Below, piece by piece: positions 1 to 8,337 of a DNA stretch of 64,000 bases. Position numbers and translations under genes: made by a program. The stretch is from Psychrobacter urativorans (GTDB lineage Bacteria > Pseudomonadota > Gammaproteobacteria > Pseudomonadales > Moraxellaceae). Every line of letters starts with the position of its first letter. The stretch's first letter is position 1. A model generated the notes under the pieces. The model did not search any database and was not told the origin of the DNA. It saw only the letters and a list, made by a program, of their open reading frames with translations. The stretch is taken from NCBI RefSeq assembly GCF_001298525.1, contig NZ_CP012678.1, positions 2,232,001 to 2,296,000 of the forward strand, written 5' to 3'.

Positions 1-925
1 CAATCTGACTGTTTTCAGCGCGTACCGCTTGCACGATATCGCTAAGTGCCGAAATAGAAGAGGGCGCACCATCAAGCTGACGACCACCATGGTTGGATAC
101 CACTAAAGCATCGGCACCACTACGCGCCGCTAGTACGGCATCTTCTGGTTCCATAATACCTTTGATAATTAATTTGCCGCCCCACATATCTTTAATGCGC
201 GCCACATCATCCCAGCTGAGAGCAGGGTCAAATTGTTCCGCTGTCCAAGCTGATAGTGATGATAAATCTTCTACATTCTTAGCATGACCAACGATATTAC
301 CAAAGGTGCGGCGCTTGGTGCCGAGCATATTCATGCACCATTCAGGCTTAGTCATTAAGTTTAAAATATTGGCAAGTGTTGGTTTTGGTGGCGCGGATAG
401 ACCATTTTTAATATCTTTGTGCCGTTGCCCCAATACTTGTAAGTCAGCAGTCAAGATTAGTGCGGAACAATTTGCGGCTTTAGCTCGGCTAATAAGATTT
501 GCCATGAAATCTTGGTCGCGCATCACATATAGCTGAAACCAAAAAGGGGCGCTGGTATGTTCTGCCACATCTTCAATAGAGCAAATACTCATCGTCGATA
601 GTGAAAACGGCACGCCAAATTTTTCTGCTGCTCGTGCCGCATGAATCTCGCCATCTGCCCACATCATTCCGGTAAAGCCAGTAGGTGCAATGGCAACTGG
701 CATTTTTACAGGCGACCCTAACATTTCGGTAGCAAGTGAGCGCCCTTTCATATTGACCAGTACCCGCTGACGGAGCTTAATGCGGTCAAAGTCCGTTTCG
801 TTATTGCGATAAGTGGTCTGTGTCCACGACCCTGAATCGACATAATCATAAAACATACGCGGTATTTTGCGCTGAGCGACTTGGCGTAGGTCTTCAATTT
901 CAGTAATTTTACTCAAATCTTTCAT
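1..925 (-). CDS. lldD: FMN-dependent L-lactate dehydrogenase (partial, 3' end outside window)
   Basis: This reads as the N-terminal 308 codons of an FMN-dependent alpha-hydroxy-acid dehydrogenase, most like respiratory L-lactate dehydrogenase LldD, which oxidises L-lactate to pyruvate at the inner membrane and passes electrons to quinone. Visible signs are the start MKDLSKITEIEDLRQVAQ, the FMN-binding stretch PVAIAPTGFTGMMW, the SLSTMS segment and, near the window edge, SNHGGRQLDGAPS, which carries the catalytic His and the substrate Arg of the family. The start at 925 has an AAGGG ribosome site 8 nt upstream. The C-terminal part lies off the left edge. Another alpha-hydroxy-acid oxidase of the family is possible. 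Confidence 0.88.
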   Translation of the reverse strand, partial: MKDLSKITEIEDLRQVAQRKIPRMFYDYVDSGSWTQTTYRNNETDFDRIKLRQRVLVNMKGRSLATEMLGSPVKMPVAIAPTGFTGMMWADGEIHAARAAEKFGVPFSLSTMSICSIEDVAEHTSAPFWFQLYVMRDQDFMANLISRAKAANCSALILTADLQVLGQRHKDIKNGLSAPPKPTLANILNLMTKPEWCMNMLGTKRRTFGNIVGHAKNVEDLSSLSAWTAEQFDPALSWDDVARIKDMWGGKLIIKGIMEPEDAVLAARSGADALVVSNHGGRQLDGAPSSISALSDIVQAVRAENSQI

Positions 926-952
926 GGGGTTGCCCTTGATAATTAAGTAGAA

Positions 953-989
953 AGCGGACGCTAGTATAAAGGATACGCTAGCGCCCGCT
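953..989 (-). terminator. hairpin between the DUF836 gene and lldD
   Basis: AGCGG-A-CGCTAG (953-964) pairs with CTAGCG-C-CCGCT (978-989), with one mismatch and a 13-nt loop. On the minus strand it lies just after the DUF836 stop and is followed by TTTCT. It probably ends that transcript before lldD, although the U-tract is weak. Confidence 0.5.
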
Positions 990-1009
990 CAAATACTGTT
1001 GACTAATTT

Positions 1010-1414
1010 TTATAATAAACGCTGCAAGTCCATTACCGAAAATGGATAGTTTAAACGCTGAGTTTTGGTAAGTAGTACCGGAATAGTGGTGGCAAATGTC
1101 ATCATTAATGGTTCATCGAAATCTGCGATATCAATATGTTGATAAGTAATGGGATAGACCGCCTGAAACTGCGCCAATAATTGCTCTGCTTGCGTACATA
1201 AATGACAGCCCGCTGTTCCCAATAACCACCACTCATCTTTATACTCTTTATATTTAGAGCTATTAAGGTTTTCAGAGTTATTAAAGTTTTCTGAATCGTT
1301 AAAACTCGGCGCTGCGTTGATAATTTGTGCTCGTAGTTCTTCCACAGAGTTATTATTCATAGCTGTGCTTATGTTTATACTTATGTTTGTACTTAGATTT
1401 TTGTCTGGATTCAT
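1010..1414 (-). CDS. DUF836 / glutaredoxin-like thioredoxin-fold protein
   Basis: The last 75 residues form a short thioredoxin fold of the DUF836 (glutaredoxin-like) family. WWLLGTAGCHLCTQAEQLL holds a CxxC redox pair, and TTIPVLL is the cis-Pro loop. Members are small cytosolic thiol proteins of unknown substrate. The first ~55 residues are a low-complexity Asn/Ser-rich tail that the fold does not need. I chose the ATG at 1414 because a GAGG lies 6 nt before it; 1426 and 1360 are alternative starts in frame. The gene is monocistronic, with a hairpin behind it. Confidence 0.72.
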   Translation of the reverse strand: MNPDKNLSTNISINISTAMNNNSVEELRAQIINAAPSFNDSENFNNSENLNSSKYKEYKDEWWLLGTAGCHLCTQAEQLLAQFQAVYPITYQHIDIADFDEPLMMTFATTIPVLLTKTQRLNYPFSVMDLQRLL

Positions 1415-1700
1415 ATCTGACCTCATCTTGACTTCTCACTGTCATCATTATTATTAATAATATTTTTTTAAAGGTTACCGTTTTAAATACTATTCAGAGC
1501 GTTCAAAACGTTGGGTTGTAGTGAGGATTTACGTTATTGATATGATAAAGAAAGCAGGCAAATAATGACAGCGATAGTGAGATTAGGTAAGATAGCCTGC
1601 TATTTATCACAGTAGCCACACACCGCTATCTAAAGATTGCTAGATGCTACGGTGTTGCGCTCAGATTATTTATTCCTTAAAACACTCGGATAATGCACGC

Positions 1701-2378
1701 ATGACAAGTATGGGTAAGTTCATCAAACGGTTATTATTGGCACTTATACTGCTGATAGTGGCTTTTCATGTGTTGGTCGCGGGATTGCTTTTGATGTGGA
1801 AGACACAACCAATTAATAACAGCATGTTTATGCTGACGCACCGATTATCGGGTGGTAGCGTTACCCAGAAATGGGCGAATTATGACGCGATAGCCAAGTC
1901 GGCAAAGCAAGCGGCGATTGTCAGTGAAGATTCCAAATTTAGCCAACATAATGGCTTTGACTTAGACGGTATTGAAGCGGCACGTAAAAAGAATGAGGCA
2001 TCCGGAAGTATGTCGGCAGGCGGTTCGACCATTACCCAACAGCTGGCAAAAAATCTGTTTTTAACCTCGCATCGCTCGTATACCCGTAAAGTTGAAGAAG
2101 CCATTATCACTGTCATTATTGAAACCTTATGGGACAAACAGCGCATCTTAACCGCGTATTTAAATGTAGCAGAATTTGGCGAAGGTATTTATGGTATTGA
2201 TGCTGCTGCACACCATTATTTTAATAAATCAGCTGCCACGCTAAACCGTGATGAATCCGCGTTACTGATTGCGATGCTCCCTAATCCCAAATATTACGGT
2301 AAAAACAAGGGTGATAAACGTTTGCGCAATAAGCAGCGCATTATCCAAAGACGCATGAATAATGCCATCTTGCCATAA
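1701..2378 (+). CDS. mtgA: monofunctional biosynthetic peptidoglycan transglycosylase
   Basis: This is a single-domain GT51 glycosyltransferase that polymerises lipid II into glycan strands at the outer face of the inner membrane. One N-terminal membrane helix (about residues 10-32) anchors it. The family motifs are in order: SEDSKFSQHNGFD with the catalytic Glu at 76, GGSTITQQLAKNLFL at 107-121, RKVEEA, and LTAYLNVAEFGEGIYG. The length of 225 residues is normal for MtgA, and no transpeptidase domain follows. The frame is open to an upstream ATG at 1644, but 1701 gives the usual length. Confidence 0.93.
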   Translation: MTSMGKFIKRLLLALILLIVAFHVLVAGLLLMWKTQPINNSMFMLTHRLSGGSVTQKWANYDAIAKSAKQAAIVSEDSKFSQHNGFDLDGIEAARKKNEASGSMSAGGSTITQQLAKNLFLTSHRSYTRKVEEAIITVIIETLWDKQRILTAYLNVAEFGEGIYGIDAAAHHYFNKSAATLNRDESALLIAMLPNPKYYGKNKGDKRLRNKQRIIQRRMNNAILP

Positions 2379-2545
2379 GTGTTCCACTGTTTATTAAAGT
2401 TATTTTCATTTAATGAACGACAAATAAGGCAGTTAGGTCTAATATAGATGGAAATTTCAATAATCTACTGCTAAAAAGTAATGTTTTGCAAAAATTGCTA
2501 GTGTAAAGATTAGTAGTACCGTAACAATAATAGGGGAGAAGTTGC

Positions 2546-5152
2546 ATGACCAACGCAAATAATGAGCATAGTGAAAGTATTAACAATAACCATTCTGAAA
2601 AAGACAGTATTGAAAAAAAAGGTAACATTACCGAGAGCAGTAATATTCAAGAACAGCCGCCGCAAGTTGTCGCAACGCAAAATACCGATACGCAAACTGA
2701 TAACAGTAGCATTGTTAATCCTACTCAAGAAACTAAAAATAGCAATAATCCAGCTCAGCTCACTGCAAAGCCACTCACTGCAAAGCCACTCACTGTACTG
2801 ACAACCCCTGAAAAACCCAAAACTGTCAGAAAACCAAGAGCGTCCACTGCCAAGCCTACAACGACAGCTAGAAAGCCAAGAGCATCAACATCAAAAGTAT
2901 CAACAGCAAAAGTATCAGCAAAAACGCCCACAACCGCATTAGTCAAAGTAGCAACAAAAGCCATGCCAAAAACATCAGCGCTTATACCGTCAAAGCCAAT
3001 GGCAATCAAAACAAACCATATCTCAGCCGCAGCGACCGCTCTTACCCAGATTGGCTGGCAGCGTTCAGAAGATGGCACATACTCTCCGAACAGCTATATT
3101 AATCGCGACTTATCCTTATTACAGTTTCATCTGCGTGTCTTAGCGCAAGCAGCCAGTTCGCGTCATCCATTACTTGAACGTTTATTCTTTTTAATCATTT
3201 TTTCATCGAATATGGATGAGTTTTTTGAAATCCGCGTTGCTGGCATCATGCAAAAGCTGAATCTTGGTAATGTTGCTGATAGTCCGCATGGTATGAGCCC
3301 AAGTGAGGTTCTCGACGAGATATCAAACATCACGCACAAAGCGATTGCGGAACAATATCGTATTCTGAACGAAGATATTTTGCCAGCATTAGCAGAACAA
3401 GACATTCGTTATCTGAAACGTGATGAGCTGAATGCCGCACAGTCAGCGTGGATGAAGCGTTACTTTATTGAGCAAGTGTCACCAGTACTAACGCCGATCA
3501 GTATCGACCCTGCGCATCCGTTCCCACGATTGGTGAATAAGAGCCTGAACTTTATCGCCACCCTAGAAGGCAAAGATGCCTTTGGTCGCGATATTAATTT
3601 GGCAATCGTTCCTGCACCGCGCAGCTTACCGCGTGTGATTCGCCTACCTGACGAGCTCACTGGTGGCAAAGAACACCATGTTATGCTTTCAGCCGTCATT
3701 CATGAGCATATCGGTGAGTTATTCCCGGGCATGAACGTAACGGGCTGTCATCAATTTAGATTGACCCGTAATGCAGATTTAGATTTAGCTGATGATGTTG
3801 ATGATATTGCTAAGGCGCTTGAGGGTGAGCTTGAAAATCGTCGCTTTGGTGATAAAGTACGCCTTGAAGTGACGACTGATTGCCCAACGCCAATCAGCGA
3901 TTATTTACTCAATGAGTTTGAGCTTAATAGTAGACAATTATACCGCGTCAATGGACCAGTCAATTTAACACGGTTATTATTTGACTTTAATCTGCCAGAG
4001 TTGCGTTATCAGCCTTTTACCCGCATTGTACCCAAACCATTTCGTCGTGATATCGATAAGCTAGATAAAACCACCAGCATGTTCGCTGCTATGCGTAAAG
4101 CTGATGTGCTCGTGCATCATCCTTTTGACTCGTTTACGCCTGTGGTTAACTTATTATGGCAAGCGGCAAATGACCCCAAAGTCTTAGCCATTAAGCAAAC
4201 CTTATACCGCTCTGGTACCAACTCTGAAATCGTTAAAGCACTGGCTGTAGCGGCACGTAATGGTAAAGAAGTCACCGCTGTTATTGAACTGCGTGCGCGC
4301 TTTGATGAAGCGTCTAATATTGCCGTTGCCAACTATTTACAAGAAGCCGGCGCAGTCGTCGTATATGGTATTGTTGGCTACAAAACCCACGCCAAACTCA
4401 TGCTCATCGTCCGCCGAGAAGATGACCGCATCCGCCGTTATGTGCATTTGGGTACAGGTAACTATCACGCCGCAAATGCGAAAGTCTATACCGATTACGG
4501 CTTATTCACGGCTGACCCAGATATCTCAGAAGATGTGCATAAAATCTTCCAAGAGCTGACCGGCATGGGTAAGCCGGCTAACCTCAAAAAGCTGCTGCAC
4601 GCGCCATTTACCCTACACGATAAGCTTATCAGCTTTATTGACGATGAAATTGCCCATGCGAAAGCAGGCAAGCGCGCTCATATTATTATTAAGGTCAATG
4701 CGCTGACTGAGCGTCGCCTAATTGATAAGCTGTATGACGCCTCGCAAGCAGGGGTCAAAATTGAACTCATTTTACGTTCTATGTGTTGTTTGCGCCCACA
4801 AGTGCAAGGCTTGTCTGAAAATATCACGGTACGCTCAGTCATTGGGCGCTTTTTAGAGCATACGCGCGTTTATTACTTCTACAATAAGGGTAATGAGCGC
4901 ATGTATTGTTCTAGCGCCGACTGGATGGATCGTAACCTGTTCCATCGCGTAGAAGTGGCATTCCCGATTGAAGATAAAGGCTTGTTTAAACAAATCTATC
5001 ATGATGGCATGCTGAACTATCTAAAAGACAATACCCAATCGTGGGCGTTGGATGGCAAAGGTGATTGGCAGCAAAATCAACCGGCAGAAAACGAGCCCGT
5101 CCATATTGCTCAAGACTACCTATTAAAAGTCATCAACCGAGTTGGCGAATAA
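2546..5152 (+). CDS. ppk: polyphosphate kinase 1 with a long basic N-terminal tail
   Basis: This enzyme makes inorganic polyphosphate from ATP, reversibly. The catalytic body starts near residue 184 ([15 protein letters not shown]) and runs to the end. [14 protein letters not shown] marks the N-terminal domain, and the two catalytic-domain histidines are seen as YKTHAKLML (His615, the phosphorylated one by homology) and [10 protein letters not shown] (His772). The body of about 685 residues matches the usual PPK1 length. The first ~180 residues are extra: a Ser/Asn-rich start, then a Lys/Pro/Thr/Ala stretch with repeats such as [19 protein letters not shown] and [11 protein letters not shown], resembling histone-H1-like tails. 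The start follows GGGGAG. A strong terminator follows. Confidence 0.95.
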   Translation: MTNANNEHSESINNNHSEKDSIEKKGNITESSNIQEQPPQVVATQNTDTQTDNSSIVNPTQETKNSNNPAQLTAKPLTAKPLTVLTTPEKPKTVRKPRASTAKPTTTARKPRASTSKVSTAKVSAKTPTTALVKVATKAMPKTSALIPSKPMAIKTNHISAAATALTQIGWQRSEDGTYSPNSYINRDLSLLQFHLRVLAQAASSRHPLLERLFFLIIFSSNMDEFFEIRVAGIMQKLNLGNVADSPHGMSPSEVLDEISNITHKAIAEQYRILNEDILPALAEQDIRYLKRDELNAAQSAWMKRYFIEQVSPVLTPISIDPAHPFPRLVNKSLNFIATLEGKDAFGRDINLAIVPAPRSLPRVIRLPDELTGGKEHHVMLSAVIHEHIGELFPGMNVTGCHQFRLTRNADLDLADDVDDIAKALEGELENRRFGDKVRLEVTTDCPTPISDYLLNEFELNSRQLYRVNGPVNLTRLLFDFNLPELRYQPFTRIVPKPFRRDIDKLDKTTSMFAAMRKADVLVHHPFDSFTPVVNLLWQAANDPKVLAIKQTLYRSGTNSEIVKALAVAARNGKEVTAVIELRARFDEASNIAVANYLQEAGAVVVYGIVGYKTHAKLMLIVRREDDRIRRYVHLGTGNYHAANAKVYTDYGLFTADPDISEDVHKIFQELTGMGKPANLKKLLHAPFTLHDKLISFIDDEIAHAKAGKRAHIIIKVNALTERRLIDKLYDASQAGVKIELILRSMCCLRPQVQGLSENITVRSVIGRFLEHTRVYYFYNKGNERMYCSSADWMDRNLFHRVEVAFPIEDKGLFKQIYHDGMLNYLKDNTQSWALDGKGDWQQNQPAENEPVHIAQDYLLKVINRVGE

Positions 5153-5256
5153 AAATAGCGTGATATATCTAAGCCAGTAGACAAAGCCAATAAACGCTCA
5201 TCTCGATATTTTTACTAAAGTTTTTAATAAAATTTCTAATAACTGTTTTAAAAATA

Positions 5257-5297
5257 AAAGCCACGCTCAGATTCCAATCTGAGCGTGGCTTTTTTTA
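5257..5297 (+). terminator. rho-independent terminator after ppk
   Basis: There is a perfect stem AAAGCCACGCTCAGATT / AATCTGAGCGTGGCTTT with a tiny loop, followed by TTTTTTT. Confidence 0.93.
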
Positions 5298-5483
5298 TAT
5301 GGGACATACGCTACAGTTACAAACTATGTTCGAACCTCACACATACTCACATATTGATACCGCAGTACACTGGTTCACCCCTCAACGATATACCTATAAT
5401 CGAAGTTAAATAAGCTAAAGTCATATTAATTAAGCTATTAAAAGTACTAATAATAAAAGTGACTAATAATAAAGGAAAGCATA

Positions 5484-5654
5484 ATGAGTACCACCAATAA
5501 CGATACGTCAGACATTAAAAAAGCTGCTGATAATGCAGATGTTCAGCAAATTGAACAAAACTTGCAGTATAACAAACAAGCTGATGCACCCGAACCATTA
5601 ACTGACGCGCAAAAGACACCATTTATTGATGAAGACGTTCGTACTGATAAATAA
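5484..5654 (+). CDS. small hydrophilic protein, 56 aa
   Basis: This is a short, highly charged ORF of 56 residues beginning MSTTNNDTSDIKKAADNAD and ending IDEDVRTDK, with no Cys or Trp and no hydrophobic segment. AAAGGA lies 8 nt before the ATG, which supports translation. I do not recognise a family. It is the first of three consecutive small polar ORFs (with 5731 and 6202) between ppk and miaE. The composition suggests an unstructured, stress-type protein, which is inference. Confidence 0.6.
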   Translation: MSTTNNDTSDIKKAADNADVQQIEQNLQYNKQADAPEPLTDAQKTPFIDEDVRTDK

Positions 5655-5730
5655 TAGTTATATAACCGTCATATAAGCTTTCACCTTATCTATTCAGTTT
5701 TTATTCTATATATACATATACGAGGAATTA

Positions 5731-6000
5731 ATGATGACCATGCAGCCAGAAATTAATAAAAAAACTGTTAATAATGAAGAAGCCGTAATCGTTAATGACC
5801 CTGCCGCTCTCGCACCAGATAACCCCAAAGACAGTTATGAGGGTCGCAAATACGATCCAGATATCAAAGGTCCACAGCAAAAATCTCAGGAAACCGATGA
5901 GATATACGCTGATCCTCGTAAAGAAGAAAATCTGCCCGATGGCGGCAAAAATGTTGGTGAATTAAATGCTTTCGACTTGAGCCGAAAAGGCAATGAATAA
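5731..6000 (+). CDS. small hydrophilic protein, 89 aa
   Basis: The protein has 89 residues, rich in Asp, Glu, Lys, Asn, Gly and Pro, with no membrane segment and no Cys. A central stretch DSYEGRKYDPDIKG and a C-terminal NVGELNAFDLSRKGNE look ordered enough to be conserved, but I know no family for them. GAGGA precedes the ATG with good spacing; in-frame ATGs at 5734 and 5740 could also serve. It lies 76 nt after another small polar ORF and may share its promoter. Low hydrophobicity and high Gly/polar content are hydrophilin-like, by inference only. Confidence 0.62.
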   Translation: MMTMQPEINKKTVNNEEAVIVNDPAALAPDNPKDSYEGRKYDPDIKGPQQKSQETDEIYADPRKEENLPDGGKNVGELNAFDLSRKGNE

Positions 6001-6201
6001 TTAAAAGTGAATTATTAAAACAGTAGGAAGATAGGGATAGTAGCCAGACAGCAAGGTGCAATTAAACCCTTAAAATTTTTATAGTTCTGAGTCGTAAAGA
6101 CAAATTCTGTCTGATACGGACAACAGCAGTTTTAGTGATAATTTAGATTCTAATGGTAGTAAGTTAATACTTTTAATGACACTATTTTTAAGGACACTAT
6201 T

Positions 6202-6720
6202 ATGCAAACTAAAGATCCGGCATTGACTAAAACCCGTATTGTTGACAGCAATACTCATCCTTTAGAGCACAACCATGATTCAGAGCATCATATTGTAGAG
6301 CATGACGATCACATAGATCATGATAATCACAAGGGTACAGAAACTTTTCAAGAAACGGTGATAGGCGCTAGATATGTTAGTGATGATCCTGATCATGAAG
6401 AGCATAGCCATGCAGGCATTCATCATAATCATTATAATGTGATGTCTACCGATAGTGATATTGAAGGCCATGCTCCTATCCATAAAGGTACGGAGACTCT
6501 CCGAGAAACGGTAGTCGGTTCAAAATATCTTGATGATGGTCACAATCTTGCTCATCAGACCGATCACCGTGACCAAAAAGGTAATCCATTTGATGACAAT
6601 ATTAATGAGCATACCGTCAGTAGTAATGCGCCAAAAAGTGAAGAGATAAACGATATGAATCGTTATGCCACTATTGATAATGCCCAACGGCGGGTTTTAA
6701 ACCCTGATGAGAAAGATTAA
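6202..6720 (+). CDS. His/Asp-rich repeat protein, 172 aa
   Basis: This is a very acidic, histidine-rich soluble protein with two copies of one motif 51 residues apart: HKGTETFQETVIGARYV at 43-59 and HKGTETLRETVVGSKYL at 94-110. Each is preceded by a His/Asp cluster (for example HNHDSEHH and HDDHIDHDNH before the first). There is no signal peptide, Cys or Trp. AAGGACACTATT precedes the ATG. His/Asp clusters could bind Zn, Ni or Cu, but no known metal-chaperone fold is evident. It is the third small polar gene in a row, and a terminator follows. Confidence 0.68.
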   Translation: MQTKDPALTKTRIVDSNTHPLEHNHDSEHHIVEHDDHIDHDNHKGTETFQETVIGARYVSDDPDHEEHSHAGIHHNHYNVMSTDSDIEGHAPIHKGTETLRETVVGSKYLDDGHNLAHQTDHRDQKGNPFDDNINEHTVSSNAPKSEEINDMNRYATIDNAQRRVLNPDEKD

Positions 6721-6774
6721 AAGTAAATAACAGCTATAAAGAGCTATAAAGGTAATTAGTAGATATAAATAATC

Positions 6775-6823
6775 AGCAATACCATCTGCTATATAACTTA
6801 TATTAGCGATGGTATTGCTTTTT
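6775..6823. terminator. bidirectional terminator between the His-rich gene and miaE
   Basis: AGCAATACCATC (6775-6786) pairs with GATGGTATTGCT (6808-6819), with inner pairing GCTA/TAGC, followed by TTTTT. It sits between convergent genes. Confidence 0.82.
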
Positions 6824-6852
6824 TACGGCTGTTATATGGTTCATAGATAGAG

Positions 6853-7542
6853 TTAAGCGGGCACACCACTATGAAAACGAAGCTCACTATCAGGACTGGT
6901 TATCAGTTCAGATTCTACTTCTTTAAAGAAGGCAACGCGTTCATCAATATTATCCTCAGACAAGGATTGTGCTAGCATCAAATAATCCTCGAAATGACGA
7001 CTTTCAGATTTTAATAAATAGCGATAGTATTTTGCCAAGCGTGGCTCATCAATCTCCGCTGCCAACGCCGCAAAGCGTTCACAAGAGCGCGCTTCAATAA
7101 ACGCACCAATAATCAACACATCGACCATGGCAGCAGGCTCATGGGTGCGCTTATGTTTTAGCATACCTTTGGCGTAGCGCCCCGCACTTAGATACTTCCA
7201 CTCTTGTCCGCGCTCGTTCATGATACCCAGTACTTGCTCATAGTGCAGCATCTCCTCACGAATTAACTGCGCAAGCTTACGCTGCAAATCATAAGAAAAT
7301 TCATAGCGAAATATCAGATTCATTGCCGTACCTGCGGCTTTTTTTTCGCAGTTGGCATGGTCTTGGATAATTAATGGCAAATTATTAAGTGCGGCATTGA
7401 CCCATGCTTGTGAGGTTCTGCTTCCTAAGAATGCATAGATAGGCGTGAGATCAACTTTTATGGGTGTCCGTAGCTGAGTAATGTCGACACTGTCTTCTGG
7501 TTGCGCATTTATTTCCAGCATACTGGTTTGATGGGTACTCAT
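6853..7542 (-). CDS. miaE: tRNA-(ms2io6A) hydroxylase MiaE
   Basis: This is a non-haem di-iron monooxygenase of ferritin-like fold that hydroxylates the isopentenyl group of ms2i6A37 in tRNAs reading U-starting codons. The family signature is clear: LIIQDHANCEKKAAGTAM early, REEMLHYEQV for the first Glu/ExxH iron ligands, AGRYAKGM, GAFIEARSCERFAALA, and SESRHFEDYL for the second ligand set. At 229 residues it is slightly shorter than the Salmonella enzyme. It is a single gene, convergent with the His-rich ORF. Confidence 0.93.
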   Translation of the reverse strand: MSTHQTSMLEINAQPEDSVDITQLRTPIKVDLTPIYAFLGSRTSQAWVNAALNNLPLIIQDHANCEKKAAGTAMNLIFRYEFSYDLQRKLAQLIREEMLHYEQVLGIMNERGQEWKYLSAGRYAKGMLKHKRTHEPAAMVDVLIIGAFIEARSCERFAALAAEIDEPRLAKYYRYLLKSESRHFEDYLMLAQSLSEDNIDERVAFFKEVESELITSPDSELRFHSGVPA

Positions 7543-8337
7543 AATCTCAAAAGCCTATATTAAAAATCATTATGTAAATAATTGATCCTATCACTATTGA
7601 TTGAAACGGCTACGTTGCTTATCTGAGTAAACAATAGGGTCGATTGAACAATAGGTTCAATTAAACAAGAGCGTCAATAAGGATAGGGTGGAATACTTGA
7701 GTGAAAATTACCCTATTTATAATGTTTAATTATAAATAGGGATTGTAACGATTACTTACAGTTTATCTTTACTCGTTAGTCATCTTGTAAAGTAAGCAAT
7801 ATTATACTGCCAAAGGCAGATAGCCTCTAGGGTATCATTATTATAAAACTTCATTATTTATTTTGTGAATGGTCTTTCCTTGTTTATTTTCTTATATGAT
7901 AGTACGATACATTTTGTTTTTGAGACATTTTGTCTTACTATTGATTGGTATTAGCCCTTATTGATTAAATAAGTGTTAAATTTCAAGTGACAGTTAATGC
8001 CCTGCATCGCCATGTATTACTCATTATGTTTTGACAACAGGATAAGAGTGGCGTGAAGATAGCGATTTGTATTCTGTTATATGACTAAAGTGATAGCAGA
8101 GTGATATGTGTATTTGCTATAGGGCGTCATATAGGCATTTGTTTAAGAATTTTTTCAAATATCGCCAGTATGCCAATGACTATCAATTTCTGACTAGCCT
8201 TTGTTATATAAAATGTGCATACAGAATGTAAGTGTAATTTCTCATTAATTTTAGCTTGATATAAGCGTTCATTAGTTTAGATAGCCGACATAATAAACTA
8301 ACATCAATACCCCTCCCGAACCGATAAGGACACCACT
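7543..8337. other. 795-nt intergenic region upstream of malate synthase
   Basis: I see no convincing gene. The region holds the start region of miaE (left) and the leader of glcB (right). It contains two inverted repeats (7643-7661 and 7711-7741) and AT-rich tracts. Its length suggests extended regulation of glcB. Confidence 0.6.
7711..7741. repeat. perfect 13-bp inverted repeat
   Basis: CCCTATTTATAAT (7711-7723) and its reverse complement (7729-7741) are separated by GTTTA. No T-run follows on either side, so it is more likely a protein site or cruciform than a terminator. It lies between divergent miaE and glcB. Confidence 0.65.

Noticed and set aside
2755..3078. A 107-codon minus-strand frame opposite the ppk tail.
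   Set aside because: It is the antisense shadow of the repetitive Lys/Ala/Thr-rich ppk N-terminus.
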